Below, in pieces: positions 43,274 to 55,335 of a stretch of 64,000 nucleotides of DNA; position 1 is the first letter of the stretch, and every line of letters starts with the position of its first letter. A model generated the notes under the pieces. It saw only the letters and a program-made list of their open reading frames with translations. It had not been told where the DNA came from and did no database searches. Source of the DNA: Gadus chalcogrammus. Taxonomy: Eukaryota; Chordata; Actinopteri; Gadiformes; Gadidae. The translations under genes were made by a program, and so were the position numbers. The DNA lies in NCBI RefSeq assembly GCF_026213295.1, contig NC_079427.1, positions 36,548,239 to 36,612,238 on the forward strand. Reading direction: 5' to 3'.

Positions 43274-45243
43274 AGGTCCCATGACATGCTATTTTATGTA
43301 TTCTTTAATATATAGGTATTAGTGGGCAACTAACACAGTATTCAAAGACGTTCCCTAAATTCAGCCGTGGTGCAGAGTTACAGCCACTCCGAGCCAGTCG
43401 CACATTGAGCTTCCCCCAAATGCGCTGTTTCGGTGGGCATGTCAAGGAGAAGGGTGGGGGTGTGGCCCTGAGCAGCTTGCAGCCACCATGCGCTCTGTTT
43501 ACAGTGGATGTATCGCAATGGCGAGGCGCACACCCTTTAGCCGTGTTCTGTAAATATTCTAGAACACACGGGAGTCCTGGAGCTCTATATCTAAATATTA
43601 TCATATAGCCTACACAGATATCTATATCATATAATATATATTATCACGGCCAAAAGCTGTGTGAGCCGATATTATGAATCTCAAACGACCGCGTTGGGTT
43701 CTCCGACGTTCCTGGTTCTTCAACGTCCACATCAATGTGAATACACACACTGTAACGCAAGTGTTTCTTGTCGGTTCTTTGACGTGTCTTGTATTTCCAC
43801 AACGAGACTGTCGTGGGGGTTATCTGAGCCATGGTTGAGAAGGAATTGGGGGAAAGGAACTTTGGTTTGACTCGCTGAAGTACATGAACTGCGACATGCC
43901 GCCGGTTGCCGCGAGGCACCATCGCCCGGCAGTGGACAGCCGGCAGCGCGCGGTTCAGTCGACTTCAGGTTGATGTGAAAGTGGAAGAACCAGAGACGTC
44001 GCAGAACCCGACAAAGTCGTTTGTGATTCATAATATCGTCTGGAGGCGCACACAATATGTTATATGATATAGATATCTATGTATTATATGATATTATTTA
44101 GATATAGAGCTCCAGGACTGTAACGCAAGTGTTGTACACTTCCTTGTTATTTGGATAACCGTTCTGCTGTTGGTGTGATGGCGCATAACACGAATGAATG
44201 AATTGGGGGGAAGGAACTTTGGCTTTGACTCCCTCAAGAACATGAACCACGACATGGAGGAGAAAGGGATTGTTGGCGGCGAATGTCTCCCGCTTGAGCC
44301 CCGCTGAGGGACCACCGCCGGAGGCGGAGGTGCATAAGCGCTGCCCGGCAAAGATCCCTTTCTCCTCCTTGTCGTGGTTCATGGTCTTGAGGGAGTCAAA
44401 GCCAAAGTTCCTTCCCCCCAATTCATTCTCAACCTTGGCTGAGATAACCCCCAATACGAGTCTCGTTGTAGAAATACCAGAGACGAGAGTCCGACGTGTT
44501 ATGCGCCATCACACCAACAGCAGAACGGTTATCCAAATAACAAGGAAGTGTACAACACATGCGTTACAGTCCTTGAGCTCTATATCTAAATAATATCATA
44601 TAATACATAGATATCTATATCATATAACATATTGTGTGCGCCTCCAGACGATATTATGAATCACATACGACTTTGTCGGGTTCTGTGACGTCTCTGGTTC
44701 TTCCACTTTCACATCAACCTGAAGTCGACTGAACCGCGCGCTGCCTGCTGCCGGCTGCCCGCTGCCGGGCGATGGTGCCTCGCGGCAACCGGCGGCATGT
44801 CGCAGTTCATGTACTTCAGCGAGTCAAACCAAAGTTCCTTTCCCCCAATTCCTTCTCAACCATGGCTCAGATAACCCCCACGACAGTCTCGTTGTGGAAA
44901 TACAAGACACGTCAAAGAACCGACAAGAAACACTTGCGTTACAGTGTGTGTATTCACACACACACATGTGGCGCTCGCACGGTCGAGTCTCATTGGCGGG
45001 CCAACGTCTCTGGGCGGGCCAGGCAGAGTAAGGGGAGGAGCTGAGATTCCTGATGACGTCATGAGCACAGACATTCCAAATCAGCGCGCTTGAGCCTCCG
45101 TTTTTTCAAAGGCGAGCAGAACAGCTAGTGCTAGTTTTACACCAAACGCAAGTTTTAGCCACTGGGGGACCATAGGCAGGCTAGGGGAACTCATATTTAT
45201 GTTAGAAAACCTCCCAAAGTGAGATTTTCATGTCATGGGACCT
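43274..45243. mobile_element. TTAA-flanked element (Kolobok/piggyBac-like) with large palindrome
   Basis: AGGTCCCATGACATG at the left is inverted at the right (CATGTCATGGGACCT), and TTAA flanks both ends (43270-43273, 45244-45247). TTAA duplications are used by piggyBac and Kolobok transposases; the element has neither. Most of its length is the palindrome at 43737-44957. Short frames along it are mirrored and not credible. Confidence 0.85.
43737..44957. repeat. About 1.2 kb palindrome
   Basis: GTGAATACACACACTGTAAC at 43737 is inverted at 44938-44957. The arms follow each other closely inward through AACGAGACTGTCGTGGGGGT, GCCGCCGGTTGCCGCGAGGC and ATAGATATCTAT to a short centre at about 44280-44350. 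The left arm lacks about 70 bp present in the right. Each arm contains two diverged copies of a module with GGAACTTTGG.TTTGACTC and CATGAAC..CGACATG, so the unit is present four times. Confidence 0.9.
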
Positions 45244-45247
45244 TTAA

Positions 45248-45901
45248 TAATGATAACAGTGGGAGAATTTATTTTGCACTTTGTTTAATTTAAGAGGAAA
45301 AAGGCAATAATTTAAAAAAAATATTTTCCAGAACATTGTCAAAACAACCTTTTTCTTGTTTATTGTTTCAAAAGGTTTTTCACTTACCTGCTTACTTGCA
45401 AACGACCTACTTACCTGAAACCTTAAAATCACAAAATAAAAGGAGGAAAAGAAAAAGTGTGGTTATTGAGTGAAGCCCAGCAACTCTACGTAGATATCCA
45501 ACTCCTTCAAGTGGAGACTGCACAAAGAAAGGGAGTACCTTGACAATGCTCGACGAGGTGTCCATAATCAGGAATTAATGGACGACGCGGAGGCCTTAGA
45601 ACAGTCAGCGGAGGAGGATTGCCTCCGCAAAGTCCATCAATGCCTGATTATGGACACCTTGAAGGGTATTATCATGCTTGTACCATGGTCACTTGCCAAA
45701 GAAAATTAATTAAGACCATTCATTTATATTTTCATGCATTTTACAAAATCAAAAATATATTTTTTCTCAAGCCAAAATATTGTTTCCCTGGTAACGCTTG
45801 AGGGTTTGACTTATACCTGGAACAATCATTACCTTCCTGTAATGTTCGTATGCAACAGAAACGTTGTTCACTCCTCCAGTAAATAGGACGGACCTTAGAT
45901 A
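45248..45901. other. Unassigned; one hairpin
   Basis: AT-rich DNA with the inverted repeat at 45556-45660; no coding similarity. Confidence 0.35.
45556..45660. repeat. Inverted repeat, 28 bp arms
   Basis: AGGTGTCCATAATCAGG..TTAATGGAC (45556-45583) pairs with GTCCATCAATGCCTGATTAT + GGACACCTT (45632-45660). Confidence 0.9.
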
Positions 45902-46105
45902 TGTTACATATTTTAAGCACATAAGCTGCCCCCACATAGCCATTAGGAAGCAGGATCGAACACACAAGCTGCATTACCCTCACATAGCCACTAGCAAGCA
46001 GGATCGAACACTTAAGCTGCAATAACTACTCCAGCCACAGATAGCAGCACCTTTAGACAGGTGAGGATGGCGGAGCCATTACGTCACACCGACCACGAAG
46101 CATAC
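45902..46105 (+). mobile_element. LTR fragment, family 'A'
   Basis: TGTTACATATTTTAAGCACA, then AAGCAGGA, TAAGCTGC and CTCCAGCCACAGATAGCAGC match the first ~180 bp of the LTR at 60147. A TAAGCTGC...ACATAGCCA.TA.GAAGCAGGATCGAACAC block is duplicated in tandem inside it. It is truncated near 46105. Confidence 0.75.
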
Positions 46106-46442
46106 GGCCGACATCTTTCTTTATTCTGGGTGGAAATAGTAACATAGTTACGCCATTAAATACGTTTCTGCAAACTTTTTTTTTTTTTACCACTTTGTTT
46201 ATTGATTATTCACAATATAGCAAAACATCATTTTACAAATGTAACAATTTTTTTTTTTTTTATCCCCAAAAACAAACAGACAAACATAAGTCAATAATCA
46301 ATAATTCTTATAATAACAATAAAACAAACAACAACAACAACAACAACAACAACAAAAAAAAAAATAGTGTGTGTGCACAGTTTGGAGTTATTGGGATCCA
46401 TAGCAAAATAAAAGTGAAAAGAAAGAAAAAATGTGTACATCG

Positions 46443-48418
46443 TTACAGCTGGTCAAGCAGGTATGTAATGAAAGGCTGCCAAACATTGCTAAAATTGTCC
46501 TTTGAACCCTTTAAAGCAAATCTTAACTTTTCAAGCTTCAGAAATTGTAGTGTGTCCCTAATCCAGTGTTTAAAGGAGGGTGGAGTAGCCTGCTTCCAAT
46601 TAAGTAGAATTAATCTTCTGGCTATAAGAGTGACGAAGGCAATACAGTTTGATTGTGCTCTAAAAAGATTATCACCCTCACATTGAATACCAAAAACGGC
46701 TGTAAGAGGGTTTGGAGCTATTGGTCTCTTAAGTATCTTGGATAGAGCGTCAAAAATAGAGGACCAGTAATTAACAAGTTTCGGGCAAAGCCAGAACATA
46801 TGAGCTAGTGTTGCAGGTGAATTTTTACATCTGTTGCATGAACTATCACATGATGGATACATTTTTGAGATTCTGGCTTTAGAGAGATGGAGTCTGTGTG
46901 CCACTTTAAACTGGATCAAGCCATGTCTGGCACATATAGATGAAGAATGTATTCTTAAAAAAACATTCAACCACTCAACATCTGTAAATTGTACATTCAG
47001 ATCAGCCTGCCACGCCGCTCTCAATGCATCCAGAGACTCTGATTGCACAGAAGAAAGTTTTGTATATATAACAGATATTGTGCCCCTGAGCTCTGGGTCT
47101 GCTGGAAAGAGACTATCCTTAGGTTGAGGTTCGGGGATTGTAGGGAACATTCCTGTATTGTTACGTGCCCAGTCCCTAACCTGTAAATAACTAAAGAAAT
47201 GAACATTCCGAAGATTAAATTTAGTTTTGAGCTGTTCGAATGAAGCAAAAACACCTATGTACATATCTTTATGTACATATCTTTAAATGAGATAATACCC
47301 TTCTTTTGCCAGGCCGAGAAATAGTCATTATGAAATGAAGGGGCAAATCGATGATTAGACGCAATTGGGGCCCAGAGCGAGCCAGCCTGCCAACCAAAGT
47401 GTCGTCGCACTTGAGCCCATATGCGTAAAGACTGATGTACTAAGGGGGCACTTGAAACATAGCTTGGAGTGAAAGGCATTGCAGAATACAATAAAGCAGG
47501 GAGGGACGATGGCAAGCAGGCAGTTGCCTCTATCTGAACCCAGGTAGGAGTCTCATTGTCGATGTAGTTTTTAAGCCAATATGCCATAGCTCTAAGGTTG
47601 CTTGCCCAATAGTATAATTGGAAATGTGGTAAAGCCATACCACCCATTGATTTTGGCCTCTGCAAAAATTCCCTACGGATACGGGGTGGCTTCTTATTCC
47701 AAATAAAGTCAGATATAATCTTATTTAGGTGCGAAAAGAAAGACTTGTTGATAAAGATTGGTATAGTTTGGAAAAGGTAGAGGAATTTGGGCAACGTGTT
47801 CATTTTAATTAGATTAATTCTTCCTGCTAAAGAGAGAGGAAGCATGGACCATTTATTGAAGGCAATTTTAGAGCTCTCAAGAAGGGGAACAAAATTAAGC
47901 TTAAAAAGGTCAGAGAAGCCACGTGAAACAACCACCCCCAGGTAGGTGAAGTTGTCAGATGTCACCTTAAAAGGACAGGAATTAAAGGATATGGACTTAG
48001 CGGCAGAGTTGACAGGAAAAAGCTCACTTTTCAAAACATTAATCTTATGCCCAGAAATGCTGCTGAAGAGGTCTAATAACTTCATAATATAGGGCAAGGT
48101 GTTCTGTGGATCAGTTATATATAATAAAAGATCATCAGCATATAATGACGTTTTATGTTCCTTACCCCCTCTTACAATACCACGAATCTCAGGAGAGGAG
48201 CGTATTGCCATTGCAAGGGGCTCAATAGCTATAGCAAATAAAAGTGGGGAAATTGGGCATCCTTGCCTTGTCCCGCGTTGTAATGGAAAAGATTGGGAAT
48301 TGGTGTTATTAGTGCGCACTGATGAAGTTGGAGAGTTGTATAGCAATTTTACCCAAGAAATGAATTTTGGACCAAAACCAAATTTGTCTAGACACCAAAA
48401 TAGGTAACCCCATTCCAC
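46443..48418 (-). pseudogene. L1 ORF2, C-terminal part (reverse transcriptase and Cys-rich end)
   Basis: 47255-48418 encodes the reverse transcriptase from just after motif A: GTRQGCPISPLLF (motif B) and YADDLLLYI (motif C with catalytic Asp pair), then thumb and the LPHFQLYYWA region. A frameshift at about 47260 leads to 46443-47264, the long C-terminal domain with a C...C..H-like cluster (CDSSCNRCKNSPATLAHMFWLCP), which is typical of L1 ORF2. The protein nicks and copies at the target site together with the N-terminal endonuclease encoded beyond the insertion. Confidence 0.9.
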
Positions 48419-48419
48419 T

Positions 48420-49085
48420 TGAAGGGAAAAACGGTCTGTCTAGTTACTGGATCAGATAAAATGAGACGGAGAGGTAATAAAGTCTGTCGGCACGAGGACC
48501 TTGGATTTATTAAGTAAAGTGGCAACGGTTATACAGAGTCATAAAGCGTGAGAAATCGAATATGTCTAAGTCCCTAATCAGCGCTGATGGTTCGTCCGGA
48601 GCTTCGCCTCCGTGGAAGGTCTGCTTCAGAAGAAGAAGGGTCATGAGTCCCTGTGTGATACAGTTTTATACTGTATCCTCCTCTCGATGAGGTGTGTGTG
48701 GTTCTGTGTGTTTTTGCTTGACCTTGGCTCCTAGGCCCTGGTGTATGCAAGTGTATCTTCTTGTGTTCCTACTAACGGGGAAGAGCTCCTCAGTGTCTCC
48801 TTTGTTCTCGAAGTATCTCTTGTGTGCTCGAAGTATCTCTTGTGTGATGAATTAATGTGGCTCTCCCGTTCTTGAGGATGACTGTTGCATTGTCTGAGTG
48901 TTTACCATTTGCCTGCTTGGGAAATGGGGCCTTGGCTCTGGCCTTGACCTGACTATATTATCATGTTTGTGTTATGTGTTAAAAGTTGACTATATTGTAA
49001 TGTGACTGCCATGTGATGTGCTCATCAGGCTAGGGTAGGAGTTAGCTATATTTGTAATGTACTCAGCAGGTTATTTTGCCCAACA
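48420..49085 (-). repeat. ERV-like 3' LTR
   Basis: Plus-strand ends TGAAGGGAAA... and ...GCCCAACA. It matches 55336-56001 throughout as far as compared. Confidence 0.95.
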
Positions 49086-49098
49086 TATCCCCCTCAAG
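49086..49098 (-). promoter_or_regulatory. Polypurine tract
   Basis: On the minus strand TTGAGGGGGATA ends directly at the 3' LTR. Confidence 0.7.
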
Positions 49099-50584
49099 TC
49101 GTCGCAAGACGACTTTTACTCATTAGGGGTACGAGGGATAGGACTTCAGCGCGGGACTACCATCATAACACTTTTAGAAATAACAGAAAGAAGGCAAAAT
49201 TATCATAAAAACAAACAACCATGAGCATGGGACTAAAACAACTCGCTGGACCGGGTGTATGGGGAACCACGTGGGAGAAACGCTACCCCTGCTTCAGACA
49301 TGGGTATGCCATACACACCCCACCTAGGGGGTGGCATCCACCCCGGCCTTACATCGCGAACAGACAATACCAAGTAAAGTGGCAGCAGGTAATACACAAA
49401 AAAGAGAAAAAAAATAAATAAAAATAAAAAATACAAGCATACAACAATACTAAAACAAATATCAAACTATACCAAAAAACAACAACCAACAACAAAGCTG
49501 GCCACACAACAAAACCAACACCAAACCATAATAATAATAACGAAATGCAACAATAAAACAAACTCCAAACAAAAACAGTATCAGCAAAAAGCAGCAATAA
49601 GACTAACAGTAAACAATAACAATATAACAAAAATGCAACAATCACACAGACACTACACAATAACAATCACAGGAAAGAAATGCAACCATGAAACGTGTCC
49701 CTAAATAATAGTAATAATAATAGAAAGATATGAGGTAGATAACGAATGGCAATCCCCCTCAACCCATCCCCAGATGACCACACACTAAGGATGTGAGGAG
49801 GAGTTAGCTGGTCGTGTAACAATAAGCAATCACACGCATGGGGTATCCAGGGTAGGCCCGGGGCACGGGAACAACTGAAACCACGGAATAGTCCTGAGCG
49901 TCATCACGGGCAGGTGGTCGCAAGGCGCCACCTGAGCATTAGACCCTTTTATTCAACTGCGCTCAGGACCTCATCTGATAAACGGGCAATCAAGGCCCCT
50001 GGAATCTCGCCCGTGTGTATCCCCGAGCTCCATCTAGTGGGACAGCGATATAAACAACAACATTTGCGTTCCCGGCGTCGGTTGCGTAGACGCGGGCATA
50101 GATATGGGAGCGGCTAAACACAGTGAAGCGTACAGAAGCGAATACAGCCAGGGGCGCCCTCAAGCCTTAAGGGAACGGGCCGCAGCCCCTGGTGCCGGAA
50201 CGCAGATCCCTGGTCCGGGCGACGTGGGTGCATCAGGTGGGAGGGGGGTGGTGCCGTTGGCGGGGACGGGAATGGGGCAGCCCACCTGGAGAGGTTACTA
50301 GTACGTCACAGGCGGGGGGGGGGGGAAGGGGGGTGTGGTGGTGGGGTTTGCTTGTAGTGGCTGGGATGGGGAAGGGAGGGGGGGGGGGGGGGGGGGGGGG
50401 GGGGTCAGGTGATCTTCATGTATTGGCGCGCTGCATTGCGTGGGGGGCTCTTGGACAGTGGGGCAGGGGTCTGTTCCATGTTCTCCAGCCGGATCAGGTC
50501 GGGCCCCTCTGGTGGTCCCTCGTCCAAACTCTCGATCCCCAGGTAAGCTTGGATGGCACCTGCTGCACCTGTAGCGCCCATCGC
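49099..50584 (-). other. ERV-like 3' internal region, no clear gene
   Basis: An A-rich, CAA-rich stretch (49385-49640) is followed by GC-rich DNA with a poly-G tract at 50376-50403. Frames are low complexity or short. Confidence 0.4.
50376..50403. repeat. Poly-G run
   Basis: About 28 G residues; likely unstable. Confidence 0.9.
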
Positions 50585-50824
50585 TCATTGGGCTCTCCAT
50601 CCATCCTGTGAAGGGGTCATTAATGCCGGAATTCTCTCTGCCAAATCTAATCTGAGGGACTGTAACCCTGCCAGCACCCTGGCCACCGACCCATCCGGTG
50701 CTGTGTTATTGGGGATAAAAGTACAACATGTCGTCTTTATCATCCCACACACCCCTCCTTGCTCTGCCAATAGCATATCTATATCTATATAGTCCCTTGA
50801 CCTTATCCGTGGAAAAATTGACAA
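50585..50824 (-). pseudogene. Envelope transmembrane-subunit remnant
   Basis: The minus-strand frame carries an EGGVC-like segment leading into a C-x6-CC motif, the signature of gamma-type retroviral transmembrane subunits, and then a helical region. The surface subunit, fusion peptide and membrane anchor are not visible here. In an intact virus this subunit drives membrane fusion; this copy is a fragment. Confidence 0.75.
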
Positions 50825-51114
50825 AACGTTGCTGATTATAGTATATACTATTTATCCAAACAACATTTTTGTTAATAGTGGACCACCAAAACAGGACTGA
50901 TTCAAACCCTGCCGAAATCTGATTGCATCATCCTTGGGTAGTTGGTCGGCTCCGGGCGTGTCTGCATCTGGCTCCTCCTCTGGCCCTGGAACTTTGTGTT
51001 CCTCTTGCTGGAATTACAAACTTATGTACAACAGTTAGATGTTCAAACATATTTTCCTTAATCCTATTTCTAATTATTCTAATGGAAGTCCCTTTTGGGA
51101 CCCTTGAATGTTAA

Positions 51115-51512
51115 GTGAAGGCATGGGTCGACCCTTAAGCATTTCATGCGGGGTTAGATGCGTCGTTCTGTTAGTTTTCATGCGATAACTCATTAGTGTC
51201 AGTGGTAGTGCATCAATTCAATTTAGTGCCTGCACAAATGTTGTTAATTTTTGTCTTGAGCGTCCCATTCACTCTTTCCACCATACCTTGTGGTTGAGGA
51301 TTGGGGCGTAATCTAGTCTTTATTTGACATGCAAATGTTGAATCACTTGTTTGAGTGTTCTCTGAATAAACGTTTTGTCTGAGCTTATTTCTGACGGAAG
51401 TCCAAACCTTGCCTTGACTTCTCCAGTCAGAAACTTGATTACTGTAGTCGCACTTTGGTCTTTTGATGGGACTGCTTCTACCCATCTGTTGAACACTGTA
51501 TTTCACACTCAT
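51115..51512 (-). pseudogene. Retroviral integrase C-terminal part
   Basis: The minus-strand frame (51213-51512, continuing through a stop to about 51115) contains GMVERVNGTLK, the conserved end of the integrase core that includes the catalytic Glu region, followed by LTPHEMLKGRPMP, typical of gamma-type and fish retrovirus integrases. The zinc-binding N-terminus and the first catalytic acids are not found. It lies 290 bp upstream, on this strand, of the envelope remnant. Confidence 0.75.
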
Positions 51513-54360
51513 TTAGCTGGATGTCAATCATTGTTTGCAAGTATGGTGAAGAAAAACCTTGTTTTCTAATTATTATTATTATTATTATTATTATTTTTAA
51601 TTCTCCTCAATACCTCCCCCCTTGCGCAATGGTCAAAACCATGCGCATTAAAGGATAAGCAAATCTAAGAACGCCGTTGGTGCAACCAACGTCGAAACGT
51701 CTAACCTTAACCATCAGCAAATTAAAGCCAATCTTTTGGGAAGGGAAATCGAAACCAGTATGTCCAAAACCAAAGCCCAATATGGGTGGGTTTACCATCA
51801 GCCGCCTGAAACCACGCTGTTCCAAAGTCATGCACTAAACCGAAAAACGTACATGCGTTAGTGGGCTTCTATACCACAAAGGTAAAATTAAATAAAATAA
51901 AACGCGACATGCCCCGTTCCAAGACCACCTCTGCTGCCAGAGCTGACATATCTGACCCCTGTTCCTCCTCCACCTTACACCCCACCCGGCACTTCCTATG
52001 ATTGTTGCAGCTCGTGACTTCATGATCAAGTAAGCCAGTGCCCACAGCGACTCTGCCAAGTAATCGTGACTGTGCCTGCCTTAGGTCGTCCCGGGTGTCA
52101 AGGTGGGATCTTACCCGTCGTTGGCTAACCAGCCTTCCATACTGGCTCGCTGCAGGATGCCACACCTGGGATACAATCAATCCCCACCCATATGGTGGTA
52201 TAGATCGCAAAGTGGAGGGATGGAGACAGAGTCTTCAGCCTCAACTGCCCTATGCAGCCAAATGTGTGTGCGTAATGAATACTCCTCAGGGAAACTATAA
52301 AACAAAAAGTCATTTATCAGAGTTAAAATTATTAAAGTGTTGCAGCAGCAGTAGTGGCATTTGAAAGGTAAACCCACTACTTCCGAATCCAAATTGACAA
52401 CATAGCATGTAGGATCCCTTCCCAGCAGATGTAGCGCCAATCCACCTGTCATCCTTGACCAAAGAGATATACCCCATATTTTAATAGGTGTTGTCCTACT
52501 TGTACAGTTTATCAATATTACGTTTTATTTTTTTTATTATTATTCTCATCTTTATCATATCCATATTTATTCAATTATTCTTTCCAGTGTGAAAATAATA
52601 TTAATCACTTAGTTGATAGCAACACCTTCTTTAGTCCAATTGCATTAGATTAGCATCACTGTTGTCCTTTTAAAGTATCAACGTTATTGTCCTTCTAACC
52701 TCATGAACTTCGATGTTCATCATCATGAATGATAACTGTTGTCCTAGGAAGACAAAAAACAAAACTAAAACTAAAACAAATTAGCCATAATGTGAATATC
52801 CACTGTGTGTCTCCCTGTGACTCTCTCCCTCCTTCAGGAGAACACGCTCTCTCTCCCTCCTCAGTACGGGGTGCTGTTTGGTGCAAGACAACAGATAAGG
52901 GTGGAATGTGGCTTCTCTCTCTCTCTCTGTGTCTCCCTCCCACGTTGGGTGCGGCCATAACGCCTTGAAAGCGAGTGTGCTCTGGGGGCTGGGTGTGAGA
53001 GAAACCATGGGTAGTTCCTTTTCTCGGCCAGCAGAGGGGTTGTTCAGGTGAAACCTATGGACAGAGACTACAAGGAACTTCAAACATGGCAGACAGGGAA
53101 CTACAAATTTATCAAAGCCTGAAAACTCAACAGAGCTCTACCTGCATTCCTTGGATATGTGGTGTTTTATGGCGTATGGCCACCACACGCTTTCAGTTGA
53201 ACACACTCTATTTCCTTTCTCTGTACTGTGTGTTAGTGTGTCTCTCTGTACTGCCTGAATGGTGTAGCTCGACAAATGGGGGGGGAAATGTGTTCTCTCT
53301 CTCTCACCCTTCCTCACTCCCCTTAGGGTCAAGCAGCAGCTAGGACCGTTAACAGATAAGCCTGGAATGCAACATCCTCAACTCTCCATCATGGAACAAG
53401 GCCTAATAACTATCTCTCACACACAAAAAGATCCTTCTGTCCCTTCATTCACAAATAACTTTTCACTTTATTATATATAACTTAATACTGCTCCCCCTTT
53501 CCAAATTTCTATATACACAAAACTAGAAGCTGACCACCGAAATTGGTACAGGCCTCGTCAGGCCGAACCAAAACACCCTCACAGGTTCTAACTTCCATAC
53601 AATTTTAGGGAGGGGAACTACAACATGAGGTGGAGTAGAGGACTTCAAATATGGTGGACGGGGACCTCAAATGGGAGGACTACACATATGGGAAAGGGGA
53701 TTACACTCTGGGCCTGAAAACCATACAGAGCCCCTTCTCGTGGTCCTGAAACAACCGTTCATTGTTAGAAAAACACGCACTCTATCGCTACCTCCAACTG
53801 TCTAGAGGGAAAATGGTCCCTCTCGATCGTCCTTCGACTTTAGCTCTCCTTGCTATCTCTCCTTGCTATCTCTCTCGCTCCCTCTCACACACACACCTAA
53901 ACAGACCTTTCTCATTCTGTCTCCTCCAAAAGCACACACAGAAACATATCAACGGACCTCTCGTTCTGTCTCCCGCAGACGCACACACAGAAACATATCA
54001 ACGGACCTCTCGTTCTGTGTCCCGCACCCACACTAATCAGACACGGCAAAATAGCGTTGGGCATAACAAAGCAGGTAAGCGTTGCACACATAGCCGGGTT
54101 ATCATTGATTGATTTATTTCTATATTTCGCCGGCCCACAAATACGCTCGTTCTCTTCTCTCTCTCTCTCTGGGCCTCTCACACACACACACACACAGTCT
54201 CTCCGTCTCAATCTCTCTGGGCCTCTTACACACACACACACACACAGTCTCTCTCACGCATACACACACTGTCTCTCTGTGTGTCACTCGTGCCCCAGGC
54301 ATACGGTTTCCTCTGCAAAGGGACTCTTAACCTTCTTTCCACATAGAATTATTTAATACA
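51513..54360 (-). other. ERV-like internal region, unrecognised
   Basis: Contains an ATT repeat (51571-51596), several minus-strand frames of 60-113 codons (51607-51831, 51869-52210, 52177-52515) with no motif I can name, and CT-rich DNA with CACACA runs (52820-54270). Segments near 53070 and 53640 resemble the DNA at 795-890. Gag and most of pol appear to be deleted or replaced. Confidence 0.4.
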
Positions 54361-54379
54361 CAAACAAAGAGGGGGACTC

Positions 54380-54925
54380 TAACCCTCTTGATACACAGGT
54401 GGGGCCTCTAACCCTCTTGATACACAGGTGGGGCCTCAAACCCTCTTGATACACAGGTGGGGCCTCGAACCCTCTTGATACACAGGTGGGGCCTCGAACC
54501 CTCTTGATACACTGGTGGGGCCTCTAACCCTCTTGATACACTGGTGGGGCCTCAAACCCTCTTGATACACTGGTGGGGCCTCGAACCCTCTTGATACACA
54601 GGTGGGGCCTCGAACCCTCTTGATACACTGGTGGGGCCTCGAACCCTCTTGATACACTGGTGGGGCCTCGAACCCTCTTGATACACTGGTGGGGCCTCGA
54701 ACCCTCTTGATACACAGGTGGGGCCTCGAACCCTCTTGATACACTGGTGGGGCCTCTAACCCTCTTGATACACTGGTGGGGCCTCAAACCCTCTTGATAC
54801 ACTGGTGGGGCCTCGAACCCTCTTGATACACAGGTGGGGCCTCGAACCCTCTTGATACACTGGTGGGGCCTCGAACCCTCTTGATACACAGGTGGGGCCT
54901 CGAACCCTCTTGATACACAGGTGTA
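54380..54925. repeat. 29 bp minisatellite, about 19 units
   Basis: Unit CCCTCTTGATACACAGGTGG + GGCCTCGAA with A/T variation in ACAC(A/T)GG and CTC(G/T/A)AA. Because 29 is not a multiple of 3, long minus-strand frames cycle through all phases (repeating ...CIKRVRGPTSVSRGFEAPPVYQEG...) and are artefacts of the array. Confidence 0.97.
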
Positions 54926-55318
54926 TTTATTACACATCCATTACTTGGCCATCGGTAGTCTCGTATCACTATGACCGATTCTTATAGGCCCTATGGTCTC
55001 GTCGGTATTCTTTCACCATGCAACGAGCCGATATTCGATGTGTCACGCGTTTAGGGTTAATCGGGTTTATGGGGAAATGCTGAGATGCAGTCCTATTCGT
55101 CCCCACGAGATATCCCGTAGCGAACCGCTCTCACAGTCTCACCTCCTAATGTGATTCCTATATAACTATGCAGAGTTTGGATTTTATCAACAGGTTCTGC
55201 CTACCTTTTGTTGTGCGATCGCGAGGTGAGACTGCAGGAATCGGTCCGGTGCTCCGGGGTCCCGAGGTCGTGCCGCTCTCCGTCTCTCGTTTCCCAGTTG
55301 CGTGTTCAATTCAGAAAA
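54926..55318 (-). other. ERV-like leader
   Basis: Between the primer-binding site and the minisatellite. CAACAGGTTCTGCCTACCTT (about 55190-55210) matches the leaders near 5680 and 63225, so this part is shared between two LTR families. Confidence 0.55.
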
Positions 55319-55332
55319 CGTCGGGGTCACCA
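55319..55332 (-). promoter_or_regulatory. Primer-binding site for tRNA-Trp
   Basis: The minus strand reads TGGTGACCCCGACG, the exact complement of the last 14 nt of vertebrate tRNA-Trp including CCA, three bases from the 5' LTR. Confidence 0.85.
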
Positions 55333-55335
55333 AAT

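Noticed and set aside
43644..45044. Several 70-118 codon frames in both directions
   Set aside because: Mirrored by the palindrome, with no domain; expected from inverted duplication.
46195..46686. 163-codon plus-strand frame
   Set aside because: Runs over the L1 3' untranslated region and its AAC repeat, antisense to ORF2.
54380..54937. Array of short direct repeats resembling a CRISPR array or a repeat protein
   Set aside because: Units of 29 bp follow each other without unique spacers, and the frames cycle through all phases; it is a minisatellite.
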